Positions 55,669-64,000 of a stretch of 64,000 bases of DNA are shown here, one piece after another. Position 1 is the first letter of the stretch. Every line of letters starts with the position of its first letter. The stretch covers positions 91,246 through 155,245 of the forward strand of contig NZ_JACJJC010000006.1 of assembly GCF_016899755.1 (NCBI RefSeq). Direction: 5' to 3'. The notes under the pieces are model-generated. The model saw only the letters and a list, made by a program, of their open reading frames with translations, had not been told where the DNA came from and made no database searches. The stretch is from Sutterella massiliensis. GTDB taxonomy: Bacteria; Pseudomonadota; Gammaproteobacteria; Burkholderiales; Burkholderiaceae_F. A program made the position numbers and the translations under genes.

Positions 55669-57381
55669 ATGCGCATCGTCATCGTGGGCGGCGTTGCCGC
55701 CGGCATTACGGCCGCTACGCGCCTGAAGCGCCTCCAGGAAGACGCCGAGATCGTCATTTACGAACGCGGCGACCGGATTTCCTTTGCCAACTGCGCGCTG
55801 CCCTACTACGCGGGCGGCGTCGTGCGTCCCGAGGGACTCTACGCGGCAAAGAGCGAACGCCTTGAGGCCCTTTACGACATCGAGATTCGCGAGCGCCACG
55901 AAGTGCTCTCGATCGATCGCGACAAGAAATGCGTGCGCGTGCGCAATCTCCAGACGAACGAAACGTTTGACTCGCCCTACGACCGCCTGATTCTCGCCAC
56001 GGGCGCCGACGCGCGCATCCTGCCGATCGAGGGTCTGCGCGAATGCGCGCACCCGCTCTGGCGCCCGGAAGACGCTCTGCGTCTTGAAGAGAAACTGGCC
56101 CGCACCCCGAACTGCCGCGTCGGCATCATCGGCGGGGGCGCCGTCGGCCTCGAGACGGCAGAAAACGTCGTTCGCCGCGGCGGCACCGTGCACCTCCTGG
56201 AATACGGCCGCACGATCATGGGCCGCAACGATGCGGGACTCTCGAACGCGTTCATTCGCCTGGCCGAATCGAAAGCGAAGAATCTCTTCATTCACACCGA
56301 AACCTCCGTCACGAAGGCCGAAAAGCTCGAAGACGGCACGATTCGCCTCACGCTTTCGACGGGTGAATCGCTCATCGTTGACGATGTCATTTCCGCCGCA
56401 GGCGTGATGCCGCGCTCGCAGCTCGCGCGAGAAGCGGGGCTCGAACTCGGTCCGCGCGACACGATTCTCACCGACGCCTTTATGCGCACGAGCGACCCGT
56501 CGATTTTCGCCGCGGGCGACGTGGCGACGAGCCCCGATCCGAACACGGGCGCGATGCGCCCGATGATGCTCGCGGGCACGGCCGTCAAGGAAGGCCGCAA
56601 GGCTGCCGATACCGTTGCAGGCCTCACGCCGCGCCCCGTCCCGGGCGGCTTCGGCACGAACGGCATTTCGCTCTTCGGCACGCTTTGGGCGTCGACGGGC
56701 AAGAGCGAACAGGCGCTTCTGAACGAAGGACTCGTTGCGCACAAGGACTTCTTCCGCGCAACCGTGATCGGGCGCAACCACGTCGCCTGGTACCCGGGCA
56801 GCGTCGATCTCGTCTTTAAGCTCCTCTTTGATAAGGACGGACGAGTCCTCGGCGCGCAGGCAATCGGACGCGAGGGCGCCGACAAACGCATCGATGTCGT
56901 GAGCACCGCCATGCGCTTTAATGCAACCGTGCACGACTTGGCCGAGCTCGACCTCTGCTACTGCCCGCAGACGGGGAGTCCGAAGGATCCCGTCAACACG
57001 GCGGGCCACATCGCCGAAAACATTCTCTCGGGCCTTGTGCGCTTTATCGAGCCCGCAGAGCTGCGTGTTCTCCTTGCGGGTGAAACGCCCTACCTCGGCG
57101 ACGACGTTACGCTCGCTCGCGGCGTAACGCTCCTAGACGTACGCGAACCGCAGGAAATCGCTGAAGACGCAATCGATGCGCCGCGCCTCGACATTCCGCT
57201 CGGCGAGCTGCGCGAACAGATCGACGAAGTGCCTGCCGACAAGCCCGTCGTCGTCATCTGCCGCTCGGCCGTTCGCGCCTATGCCGCTGCGCGCATTCTT
57301 GCGAGTAAGGACCCCGCCCGCGCGGTCTTCGTGCTCGCGGGCGGCATGCGCTACTGGCACCTCACAGCGCCGCGCGGCTAA
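55669..57381 (+). CDS. CoA-disulfide/persulfide reductase fused to a rhodanese domain
   Basis: The 570-residue flavoprotein starts MRIVIVGGVAAGITAATRLK (FAD-binding) and has the redox cysteine in FANCALPYYAGG. A NAD(P)H-binding motif GIIGGGAVGLETAEN and the segment YCPQTGSPKDPVNTAG follow. The last 110 residues are a rhodanese domain with active-site Cys in VVVICRSAVRAYAA. This matches the CoADR-RHD/NADH-dependent persulfide reductase group, which reduces CoA disulfides or persulfides and handles sulfane sulfur. AAGAGG precedes the ATG. It is divergent from dinB and followed by a terminator. Confidence 0.9.
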   Translation: MRIVIVGGVAAGITAATRLKRLQEDAEIVIYERGDRISFANCALPYYAGGVVRPEGLYAAKSERLEALYDIEIRERHEVLSIDRDKKCVRVRNLQTNETFDSPYDRLILATGADARILPIEGLRECAHPLWRPEDALRLEEKLARTPNCRVGIIGGGAVGLETAENVVRRGGTVHLLEYGRTIMGRNDAGLSNAFIRLAESKAKNLFIHTETSVTKAEKLEDGTIRLTLSTGESLIVDDVISAAGVMPRSQLAREAGLELGPRDTILTDAFMRTSDPSIFAAGDVATSPDPNTGAMRPMMLAGTAVKEGRKAADTVAGLTPRPVPGGFGTNGISLFGTLWASTGKSEQALLNEGLVAHKDFFRATVIGRNHVAWYPGSVDLVFKLLFDKDGRVLGAQAIGREGADKRIDVVSTAMRFNATVHDLAELDLCYCPQTGSPKDPVNTAGHIAENILSGLVRFIEPAELRVLLAGETPYLGDDVTLARGVTLLDVREPQEIAEDAIDAPRLDIPLGELREQIDEVPADKPVVVICRSAVRAYAAARILASKDPARAVFVLAGGMRYWHLTAPRG

Positions 57382-57451
57382 GGCATTGCGTTTTCCGGGA
57401 CTGTTTGCGCTGCACGGGCAGCCGCAGGCAGTCCCTCGATCGCCCACTCGA

Positions 57452-57480
57452 AAACCCGCCTTTTGGGCGGTTTTTCTTTT
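57452..57480 (+). terminator. Terminator after the CoA/persulfide reductase
   Basis: AAACCCGCC pairs with GGGCGGTTT around a TTTT loop, then TTCTTTT. Confidence 0.87.
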
Positions 57481-57609
57481 GATTGAACGCGATACAATTC
57501 AAAGATTCGAAAAAATTCCGCGGTCGACAGCCGCTCGCCCTGCGCGGTGCGCGCTGCGGGCGGCGCCGGCCGAAAACGCTGAAACCGACTCCTTGGAGAA
57601 AAAACAAAA

Positions 57610-57942
57610 ATGGCTCATGTTGTCTGCGAAGCCTGCATCGGCTGCAAGCGTACCGACTGCGTCGACGTCTGCCCGGTGGATGCCTTCCGCGAAGGCCCGA
57701 ACTTCCTCGTGATCGACCCCGACGAGTGCATTGACTGCGCCGTGTGCATTCCCGAATGCCCGGAAGCGGCCATCTACGCCGAAGAAGACGTGCCGGAAGA
57801 TCAGCAGGAGTTCATCGAGCTCAACGCGGAACTCGCGCGTGAGTGGCCCTCGATCACGCATCGCAAGCCCGCCCCCGACGATGCCGACGAATGGCGCGGC
57901 AAAACCGGCAAGATCCAGTTCTTGAAGAAGTCTTGGGACTGA
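57610..57942 (+). CDS. fdxA: Ferredoxin FdxA (7Fe-8S or 2[4Fe-4S] type)
   Basis: The 110-residue ferredoxin has [18 protein letters not shown] and [12 protein letters not shown], with the C-terminal extension ending [10 protein letters not shown] that is typical of FdxA. The pattern around the first cluster is that of Azotobacter FdI-like proteins. The position of the usual free Cys after CPVD is Ala here. It transfers low-potential electrons; the ferredoxin-NADP reductase gene just downstream is the natural partner. TTGGAG precedes the ATG. Confidence 0.93.
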   Translation: MAHVVCEACIGCKRTDCVDVCPVDAFREGPNFLVIDPDECIDCAVCIPECPEAAIYAEEDVPEDQQEFIELNAELAREWPSITHRKPAPDDADEWRGKTGKIQFLKKSWD

Positions 57943-57972
57943 GAGCGCACTGCACTCGCCCGAGCCGCCTGC

Positions 57973-58013
57973 AAGAGCCCGTACGATCCACTTGATCGGA
58001 CGGGCTCTTCTTT
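57973..58013 (+). terminator. fdxA terminator
   Basis: A long near-perfect stem, AAGAGCCCGT (57973-57982) with ACGGGCTCTT (58000-58009), is extended by CGATC/GATCG and followed by CTTTT. Confidence 0.85.
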
Positions 58014-58128
58014 TGGCCCGCGTTTGAATCAACCGATCCGCAACCGCGATACAATTGCGGAAAACTATCGATTATTGCGAATCGATTTCATTCACCAGAC
58101 ACCATGCCGCAGACGCGGACCATCCAGC

Positions 58129-58878
58129 ATGCAGACCATCAAACTTCTTGAGAAACGCGCCGCCGCACCGCGCCTCTTCGTGCTGCGCTTTGAAAAGCCC
58201 GAAGGTTTTACCTTCAAGGCCGGGCAGTTTGCCCGCCTCGGCCTCGCGCTCGAGGGCGAAGCCGAACCCGTCATGCGCGCTTACTCGATTGCCTCGGCCT
58301 CGTCGGCCGAAACGCTCGACTTCTTTGTCACGGCTGTCCCGGAAGGGAAACTTTCGCCGCGGCTCACGGCGCTCGAACCGGGCGAAACCGTGCTGCTTGA
58401 CGGTGAAGCGCAGGGCAATCTGCTCCCCGAACGCATTTCGGGCGGCGATACGCTCTGGCTCTTTGCAACGGGTTCGGGCCTCTCGCCCTTCGCCTCGATT
58501 CTGCGCGACCCCGCCGCACGCGGTGCGTGGCCCGAGATCGTGCTCGTCGAGAGCGTGCGCAAAGCCGAAGAAGCGGTGCTTGCCCGCGAGCTTGGCGGAG
58601 AACTCAAGGATGAAGCGAAGCTGCGCGTATTCGTTTCGACGACGCGTGAAACCGATCCGTCGCGCCAAGGCGATTTCTGCGAACGCATTCCCGCACTTCT
58701 CGCTTCCGGTGAACTCGAGCGCGTCGTCGGGCGGACGCTCGACCCGACCCACGCCCGCGTGCTGCTTTGCGGCAACCCCGGATTTGTCGACGCAATGCGC
58801 GCCGAACTCAAGACCCGCGGCATTGTGTCGCCGCGCTTCGGCCGCCCCGGACAGCTTGTCGTCGAAACTTTCTGGTGA
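58129..58878 (+). CDS. fpr: Ferredoxin-NADP+ reductase
   Basis: The 249-residue flavoprotein has the FAD-binding RAYSIAS motif, the pyrophosphate-binding GTGSGLSPF-like segment ATGSGLSPFASILRD, and the C-terminal VVETFW in which the aromatic end stacks on the flavin. It exchanges electrons between NADPH and ferredoxin or flavodoxin. Its place just after fdxA supports that. The ATG at 58129 has only a weak ribosome-binding site. The preceding ATG at 58103 is out of frame. Confidence 0.92.
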   Translation: MQTIKLLEKRAAAPRLFVLRFEKPEGFTFKAGQFARLGLALEGEAEPVMRAYSIASASSAETLDFFVTAVPEGKLSPRLTALEPGETVLLDGEAQGNLLPERISGGDTLWLFATGSGLSPFASILRDPAARGAWPEIVLVESVRKAEEAVLARELGGELKDEAKLRVFVSTTRETDPSRQGDFCERIPALLASGELERVVGRTLDPTHARVLLCGNPGFVDAMRAELKTRGIVSPRFGRPGQLVVETFW

Positions 58879-58933
58879 TCCTTTGCCTCTTTGAGCACAT
58901 TTGCGTTCGCTCGACGCTAAGATCACGCTTGTG

Positions 58934-58977
58934 AAGCGCCCGAATGCGGCAAAGACCGTCGGTTCGGGCGCTTTCTT
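58934..58977 (+). terminator. fpr terminator
   Basis: A perfect 11-bp stem AAGCGCCCGAA (58934-58944) pairs with 58963-58973, followed by TCTTTCC. Confidence 0.75.
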
Positions 58978-59021
58978 TCCGACTTTTTACTTCGCTGCAA
59001 CACACTAAATTTCTTGACGTC

Positions 59022-59663
59022 ATGACTGCGCAAAACGCCGGCCTTTCCCCCGCATCCGCCGTTTCAGCTCGAGCCGAAGCCATCGATCGGCTGCTTCCTC
59101 AAACGCAGTGCCGACAGTGCGGCTTTGAAGGCTGCGCGGCCTACGCTCGCGCCATTGCAGAGGGTCGCGCCGCCATCAATCGCTGTGCGCCGGGCGGCGC
59201 GCGCGGCATTGCGAAGCTTTCCCGCGCAACGGGAGAACCGGAAGTGCCGCTCGACCCGGAGTACGGTCAGGAGATGCCTTTTGCCGTCGCGCACGTGCGT
59301 GCGTCCGACTGCATCGGCTGCGGCTGGTGCGCCAAGGCCTGCCCGACAGACGCCATTGCGGGCGCACCGAAGCATCTGCACGGCATACTCGTCGAGCGAT
59401 GCACGGGCTGCGCGCTCTGCGCACCCGCCTGTCCGATGGACTGCATTGAGTTCGTTGAAACCGGCACCATTTGGAGCGACGAAGACGCCGCCCGTGCCAA
59501 AGCGATGTTTGAAGAAACGTGGGCAAGACGCGTCAAGCGACGCGCCGAAGAAGATGCACGCCTAAAGCGCCTTCGTGCCGATGCGGGCGAAAAGGAAGCA
59601 ATCGAGCGCAAGAACTTCCTTGCCGACATCATGGCGCTCGCGAAAAAAGGCGCAAAGCGCTGA
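59022..59663 (+). CDS. rnfB: RnfB-like iron-sulfur protein
   Basis: The 213-residue protein has an N-terminal four-Cys cluster domain (QTQCRQCGFEGCAAYARAIA) and two ferredoxin clusters, CIGCGWCAKACP and CTGCALCAPACP. That is the layout of RnfB/RsxB without the N-terminal membrane helix. The C-terminus is a charged helix. Stand-alone RnfB-like genes beside nth are common in Burkholderiales. Without the other Rnf subunits in the window, a role in an Rnf complex is uncertain. The ATG at 59022 starts the product; upstream codons are unlike protein. Confidence 0.87.
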   Translation: MTAQNAGLSPASAVSARAEAIDRLLPQTQCRQCGFEGCAAYARAIAEGRAAINRCAPGGARGIAKLSRATGEPEVPLDPEYGQEMPFAVAHVRASDCIGCGWCAKACPTDAIAGAPKHLHGILVERCTGCALCAPACPMDCIEFVETGTIWSDEDAARAKAMFEETWARRVKRRAEEDARLKRLRADAGEKEAIERKNFLADIMALAKKGAKR

Positions 59664-59717
59664 ACCATTCACGCCGACCGCGCACTGAAGAACCGCCAAG
59701 CCCAGAGAGAAACAGTC

Positions 59718-60455
59718 ATGATCAAAAAAGCCGACCGCGCCGCCTTCATGGGGAAGCTGCGCGACCGCTTCCCGAACCCCGAATCCGAACTGGCCTTCAC
59801 CACCCCGTTCGAGCTGCTCGTTGCCGTCATGCTCTCGGCACAGGCAACCGACAAGGGCGTCAACATCGCCACGGCGAAGCTTTTTCCCGTCGCGAACACG
59901 CCCGAAGCGATGGTCGAACTCGGCGTTGAAGGCCTCATTCCGTACGTAAAGACGCTCAACCTCTTTCGCACGAAAGCCAAGCACATCGTGGAAGCGAGCC
60001 GGATTCTCATCGAAAAGCACGGCGGAGAAGTGCCGCGCGACTTCGCTGCGCTTGTTGCGCTCCCCGGGGTCGGGCGCAAAACCGCCAACGTCGTTCTGAA
60101 CGTTGCGTTCGGCATGCCCACCATCGCCGTCGACACGCACATCTTCCGCGTATGCAACCGCACGGGCTTTGCGCGCGGGAAGACCCCCGACGAAGTCGAA
60201 GCGAAACTCCTCAAGATCGTCCCTGAAGAGTTCCGCCTCAACGCACATCACTGGCTGCTGCTCTTCGGGCGTTACTGCTGCAAGGCGCGCAACCCCGAAT
60301 GCGAAGGCTGCCCCGTCTCGGCATTCTGTTCTGCGCCCGAAAAGAAGGCGCGCCTCAAGGCTGTGGAAATCGGGCGCCCCGGCGAAGACGCTGCTGCAGC
60401 CGCAAAGCCCAAAGCGACGAGAAAGCGCGCAGCCAAACCGGCAACAAAAGCCTAA
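59718..60455 (+). CDS. nth: Endonuclease III
   Basis: The 245-residue DNA glycosylase/AP lyase has the helix-hairpin-helix LPGVGRKTANVV with the catalytic Lys, the catalytic Asp in AVDTHIFRVCNR, and the C-terminal 4Fe-4S site CCKARNPECEGCPVSAFC. It removes oxidised pyrimidines. A Lys/Ala-rich tail of about 35 residues extends beyond the E. coli length. It lies 54 bases after the RnfB-like gene on the same strand. Confidence 0.96.
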   Translation: MIKKADRAAFMGKLRDRFPNPESELAFTTPFELLVAVMLSAQATDKGVNIATAKLFPVANTPEAMVELGVEGLIPYVKTLNLFRTKAKHIVEASRILIEKHGGEVPRDFAALVALPGVGRKTANVVLNVAFGMPTIAVDTHIFRVCNRTGFARGKTPDEVEAKLLKIVPEEFRLNAHHWLLLFGRYCCKARNPECEGCPVSAFCSAPEKKARLKAVEIGRPGEDAAAAAKPKATRKRAAKPATKA

Positions 60456-60485
60456 AAGCACACCGGCGCCGCTCGAAGAGGGGCA

Positions 60486-61811
60486 TCAATGTCCTTCCGT
60501 ACGCGAGCAGGCTTCAACGGCATTCGGCACTTTCGCTTCGTGCGATGCGCGCGAAGCTTCGCTCTCGACCTTTTCCTTGAGGAATATGGCAAGCAACGCG
60601 AAGGCGCCGATCAAAAGGAGCGACACCGAGAGCGTGAAGGACGCGTCCCAGCAGCCTGTGGCGTCGCGAAGCATCCCGTGGATGACGGGCGAAAAGGTCG
60701 CGCCCGTCATGGAGACGGCGTTATAAAAGCCGAACGCGCTCGAGCGCAGATTGTCGGGCGCCGCATCGGCAATGAGACTCGTCAGTATCGCATCGATCCC
60801 GAGCTTACCGGTCATGCCGTAGAGTACGAGCGCCAGGGTCGTCGCCCAGACCCCGTCGGCGACCTTGAGAAAGCAAAGGCTCCCCGCCGCAATGGGAAAG
60901 AGAATGACAAGAAGCTGCTTGCGGCAGCGGAAGCGGTCCGCCACCCAGGCCCAGCCGAGCGCGGCGGGAATCGCCGCCCAAGTAATGGAAGAAGCGAGCC
61001 AGCTCAGAACCGACTCGTTCAGAAGCTTCGTTTCCCGCAGAAACACCGGCACCCACGTGGTCATCATGAGAAAGACCATCATGTCGATGAAGCCGAGAAT
61101 GAGAAGCGCAACGTAGGTGCGGTTTTTAAAGAGCAGCCCCAAGCGCTTCAGATACGGCATCTGCGCGCTCTGCGAATTGGCGGCCCGTTGCTCGCGAGGC
61201 GCATTGTCCTTCGGTACAAGCCGAATGACGGCAATGGCGGCAATGAGCGTCACTGCACCGTAAATCGCGCACGGAATGCGCCAGCCGAGATCGAGGTTGT
61301 AGGCGAGAAGGCTCGCACCCGTGAGCCCGAGTGCGATGCCGATCGGCTGCCCGCAGCAGATGATCGAAAAGCCGAGCGTGCGACGGTGAGTCGGGATGAA
61401 GCGCGAAGCGAGCGCATACTGCGGCCCGTAGTAGCACGATTCGGAAAAACCGGCGCAAAAGCGCAGCGCCAAAAGCATCGCAAAGCTTTCCGCGGTGCTG
61501 TAGAGCGCCGTAAAGACGCCCGAGAGAACGATGCCGACAATGAGAATGCGCCGGCAGCCGAAAACGTCGGCAGCGATGCCGACCGGAATCTGCATGAGGC
61601 CGTAGACCGCGAGGAAGACCGTCATCACGAGACCGAACTCGGCGTTGCCGACGTCAAATGTCGAACTGATGAGCGGCTGCATGGGGTTGAGAAGCAGCCG
61701 GTCAGCCGCAAAGCACATCCAGCCGAAGAAAAAGAGCGCGACGAGCGCCCCCCACGAGCACACGCCGCCCGAACACCCGTGCGAAGCATCAAAAGTGGCC
61801 GATTTTCGCAT
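60486..61811 (-). CDS. MFS transporter
   Basis: The 441-residue protein has twelve hydrophobic helices and the MFS motif between helices 2 and 3 (GIAADVFGCRRIL). The helix 1 segment GWMCFAADRLLLNPMQPLIS and helix 4-5 features resemble organic-anion (ACS/hexuronate or sugar acid) transporters. The substrate is unknown. AAGGGATGG precedes the ATG. It is convergent with nth. The C-terminus is charged and cytoplasmic. Confidence 0.87.
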   Translation of the reverse strand: MRKSATFDASHGCSGGVCSWGALVALFFFGWMCFAADRLLLNPMQPLISSTFDVGNAEFGLVMTVFLAVYGLMQIPVGIAADVFGCRRILIVGIVLSGVFTALYSTAESFAMLLALRFCAGFSESCYYGPQYALASRFIPTHRRTLGFSIICCGQPIGIALGLTGASLLAYNLDLGWRIPCAIYGAVTLIAAIAVIRLVPKDNAPREQRAANSQSAQMPYLKRLGLLFKNRTYVALLILGFIDMMVFLMMTTWVPVFLRETKLLNESVLSWLASSITWAAIPAALGWAWVADRFRCRKQLLVILFPIAAGSLCFLKVADGVWATTLALVLYGMTGKLGIDAILTSLIADAAPDNLRSSAFGFYNAVSMTGATFSPVIHGMLRDATGCWDASFTLSVSLLLIGAFALLAIFLKEKVESEASRASHEAKVPNAVEACSRTEGH

Positions 61812-62274
61812 GCCGTTTCGCCATCCCTTTTATTGTTCCCTAGGATCCGAATTGTAGACCTTTTATTAACTTTCTACGCCTTTAGATCTAGTCCAAGGTA
61901 GGTGTGTCTTTCGTTCTGTCGTCAAAGGAGAATCCGTGACGCACAGCTGCTTCGAAGCGATGTTTATCGGGATCTCGTGCTTTCGTAAACCGCACGGATG
62001 AAGCACGAATAAGGCACTCAACCTATGCGACCCCGTTTTGCGTCGAAAAACCTTCACATAGCGCGATCCCGATGACGGGCAATGACAGTGCGCCACAAGA
62101 ACCCGCACATAGAATGGATCGTGGATCGCTTCAAAAACGTGCGTCCCTGCGCTTACTTCCCACGCCGAGACCTCCGGATTCGGATAAGCGCCACGGGCGG
62201 CGGACAGCTTCGGCTTCGCCTGCCCCATTTCGGCCAACGAAGCGCAAACGCATCCTTTTCAAAGAGAAATAATC
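61812..62274. other. Divergent gene-free region between the MFS and aminotransferase genes
   Basis: I see no gene or RNA. A short AT-rich segment (about 61840-61890) probably holds the MFS promoter. ATCGGGATC (61967-61975) and GATCCCGAT (62064-62072) are inverted copies 88 bases apart, possibly coincidental. Confidence 0.4.
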
Positions 62275-63489
62275 ATGACAACCTGCGACTGCAAGAACAC
62301 CTGTACTCCCACGCCCGTTTTCAGCCAAATCGGCAAGCCCAAGGGCAACTCCATCATCCAGGACATTCTTGCACTCGCAAGCCGGCCTGAGGTAATCAGC
62401 TTCGGCGGTGGTCTGCCTTCCCCCGAAGGCTTCCCGCTCGAAGCCGTCAAAGAAGCCGCAGACTGGGTGATCGACAACCAAGGCCGCCGCGCGCTCCAGT
62501 ACTCTGCCGTTGAAGGCGTGATGGAACTGCGCACCGCACTTGCGCATTGGGAAACTGAAAACGGCGTGCCGACGAAGCCCGAAGAAGTACTCGTCTGCTC
62601 GGGTTCGCAGCAGGGTCTTGACATGATCGCCCGCCTCTTCCTCGATCCGGGTTCGAAGATGCTTGTCGAAAGCCCGACCTACCTCGGCGCGCTTCAGGCC
62701 TTCCAGCTCTCGCAGCCCGAGTTCGTAGAACTGCCTTGCGACGAACAGGGCCTCAATCCGGCCGCCATGGGTGAAGAATGCCGCGGCGCTCGCCTCGCCT
62801 ACGTCATGCCGACCTTCCAGAACCCGACGGGCCGCTCGATCGACGTCGAACGCCGCAAGCTCTTGGCGGAAAAGGCGCGCGAATACGATTTCTGGATTCT
62901 TGAAGACAATCCCTACGGTCAGATCTACTACGACGAAAAACCGGCGCTTTCCATGCGTGCTTTTGCGCCGGAACGCACGATCACGCTCAACACGATGTCC
63001 AAGGTACTCGCGCCGGGCTTCCGTCTGGGCTACTTCATGGCGCCGAAGATCATCATCGACGCGCTCTCCGAAATGAAGACTGCCATAGACCTGCATACCG
63101 CCACCTATACGCAGCTCATTACGGCCCGCTGCCTCGAGCTCGATCTGATGAAGAAGCACCTGCCGTACGTGCGCGGCATCTACAAGCAGCACGCCGAATG
63201 CATGCTCAATGCGCTTGAAACGTATCTGCCCAAGCACCCGCAGATCAAGTGGACGCACCCGAAGGGCGGCATGTTCATTTGGCTCGAACTGCCGGAAAAT
63301 GTCGATGCAACCGAACTTCTGAAGGCCTGTATCGCTGCAGAGGTGCCTGTTGCCTTCGTGCCGGGTTTCGCCTTCTACGCCAACCATCCGAAGCACAATA
63401 CGGCGCGTCTGTCGTTCGTAACGGTCCCCGAAGAGAAGATCGTTGCAGGCGTGAAGACCATCGCCGAGACGCTTCAGAAGTTCCTTTAA
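62275..63489 (+). CDS. PLP-dependent aminotransferase, class I/II (2-aminoadipate/LysN-like)
   Basis: The 404-residue enzyme has the fold-type I pattern VISFGGGLPSPEGFPLEAVK, LQYSAVEGVMELR, the Asp/Tyr of LEDNPYGQIYYD, and the PLP lysine in NTMSKVLAPGFRLGY. Sequences of this kind are annotated as 2-aminoadipate or broad-specificity aromatic/branched-chain aminotransferases. The exact substrate is not readable. The N-terminal MTTCDCKNTCTP is Cys-rich, unusual for the family. AAAGAGAAA precedes the ATG. Confidence 0.88.
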   Translation: MTTCDCKNTCTPTPVFSQIGKPKGNSIIQDILALASRPEVISFGGGLPSPEGFPLEAVKEAADWVIDNQGRRALQYSAVEGVMELRTALAHWETENGVPTKPEEVLVCSGSQQGLDMIARLFLDPGSKMLVESPTYLGALQAFQLSQPEFVELPCDEQGLNPAAMGEECRGARLAYVMPTFQNPTGRSIDVERRKLLAEKAREYDFWILEDNPYGQIYYDEKPALSMRAFAPERTITLNTMSKVLAPGFRLGYFMAPKIIIDALSEMKTAIDLHTATYTQLITARCLELDLMKKHLPYVRGIYKQHAECMLNALETYLPKHPQIKWTHPKGGMFIWLELPENVDATELLKACIAAEVPVAFVPGFAFYANHPKHNTARLSFVTVPEEKIVAGVKTIAETLQKFL

Positions 63490-63550
63490 GGAAAGTATCT
63501 CGCCGTCCTAGCGGCCGCCCTTGCAGTCACTGACGGTCGATGAAAACAGA

Positions 63551-63586
63551 AGCCGCGATCGAAGCCCAAGCGATCGCGGCTTTCGT
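63551..63586 (+). terminator. Aminotransferase terminator
   Basis: A perfect 11-bp stem AGCCGCGATCG (63551-63561) pairs with 63571-63581, followed by TTCGTTT. Confidence 0.8.
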
Positions 63587-63637
63587 TTAGGCAAGCGATT
63601 CAGACAATCGACGGCTCTTCAGAACCCAGATAAGACG

Positions 63638-63669
63638 AAACCCCTCGAGCGCTGAGCATCGAGGGGTTT
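63638..63669 (-). terminator. rRNA operon terminator
   Basis: AAACCCCTCGA (63638-63648) pairs with TCGAGGGGTTT-type sequence ending at 63669, just 3' of the 5S gene on the minus strand. It is followed on that strand by TCGTCTTA. Confidence 0.78.
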
Positions 63670-63680
63670 CTTTATGGGGA

Positions 63681-63796
63681 GCCTGGCAATGACCTACTTT
63701 CACTGGAAATACAACCAACTATCATCGGCCCTGAAGCGTTTCACTGTCCTGTTCGGAATGGGAAGGAGTGGTTCCGCAACGGTATGGTCGCCAGGC
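63681..63796 (-). rRNA. rrf: 5S ribosomal RNA
   Basis: On the minus strand the sequence begins GCCTGGCGACCATACCGTTG and ends GTCATTGCCAGGC. The terminal stem and the internal GCCGATGATAGT are standard 5S features. It is about 116 bases, the normal length. Confidence 0.95.
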
Positions 63797-63888
63797 TGAA
63801 AACTTTGGAAGGAAATGACTGCAGGTTCCGACTGCGCTTCGATTCTTTCTGGAAATCCTCTTCGAGCTTCGACTCTTCAAGGCTTCAC

Positions 63889-64000
63889 GGTTATAGGATC
63901 AAGCTGCACGAGCAATTAGTATCGGTCAGCTAAACGCCTCGCAGCGCTTGCACACCCGACCTATCAACGTCCTGGTCTCGAACGACTCTTTAGGGAGGTC
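63889..64000 (-). rRNA. rrl: 23S ribosomal RNA, 3' end (cut by window)
   Basis: The plus strand reads as the complement of the conserved 23S 3' region, including GACCTCCC-type sequence at the window edge and AATTAGTATCGGTCAGCT. It lies about 90 bases upstream of 5S on the same strand, as in a normal rrn operon. The 3' boundary is approximate. Confidence 0.92.

Noticed and set aside
1..64000. CRISPR arrays, tRNA genes and prophage
   Set aside because: No regularly spaced direct repeats, no tRNA-like cloverleaf with a GTTCRA arm, and no phage structural or integrase genes were seen.

Overview
The window looks like chromosomal DNA from a Burkholderiales bacterium of the Sutterellaceae (Sutterella-like). 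This rests on several signs: GC-rich core genes, betaproteobacterial neighbourhoods (polA beside a small DUF2782-like gene and a BPSS1780-like membrane protein; xseB-ispA-dxs; a stand-alone RnfB-type ferredoxin beside nth), and gut-anaerobe functions (Tat-exported flavocytochrome c reductase, periplasmic arylsulfate sulfotransferase, large autotransporters). The species is an inference; nothing in the window names it.

Layout. 1-3.3 kb: a split flavocytochrome c (tetraheme cytochrome plus Tat flavoprotein), then a Tat-exported TIM-barrel protein. 3.4-14 kb: smc, prmB, an ABC-F ATPase, two unrecognised proteins and trkH. 14.1-26.8 kb: the most unusual region. Two autotransporters on the minus strand (a subtilisin type and a giant beta-helix type) are each followed by a small double helix-turn-helix protein, and each has an 11-base G tract near its start. 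In the larger gene the tract lies inside the extended signal peptide, and at 11 G the reading frame is broken. In the protease gene the tract lies between a perfect FNR-type box and the likely -10 element. 27-33.7 kb: a chaperone-usher fimbrial operon (pilin, two chaperones, usher, tip protein).

33.7-46.7 kb: murJ, rpsT, an aldo/keto reductase remnant, a LysR regulator with an arylsulfate sulfotransferase, a TrhA/hemolysin III protein, murB, dxs, ispA, xseB and a mercaptopyruvate-type sulfurtransferase. 47.5-55.5 kb: a dicarboxylate/amino-acid symporter, a META-domain lipoprotein, polA, two Burkholderiales-type accessory genes and dinB. 55.6-60.5 kb: redox genes (CoA-disulfide/persulfide reductase with rhodanese domain, FdxA, ferredoxin-NADP reductase, RnfB-like ferredoxin) and nth. 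60.5-63.5 kb: an MFS transporter and a PLP aminotransferase. The right edge holds 5S rRNA and the 3' end of 23S rRNA on the minus strand.

How it fits together. The periplasmic and redox genes suggest anaerobic respiration and low-potential electron transfer. The 14-34 kb block is a surface locus whose two autotransporters appear to be switched by slipped-strand mispairing, one at translation and one at transcription. PolA lacks the recognisable proofreading carboxylates.
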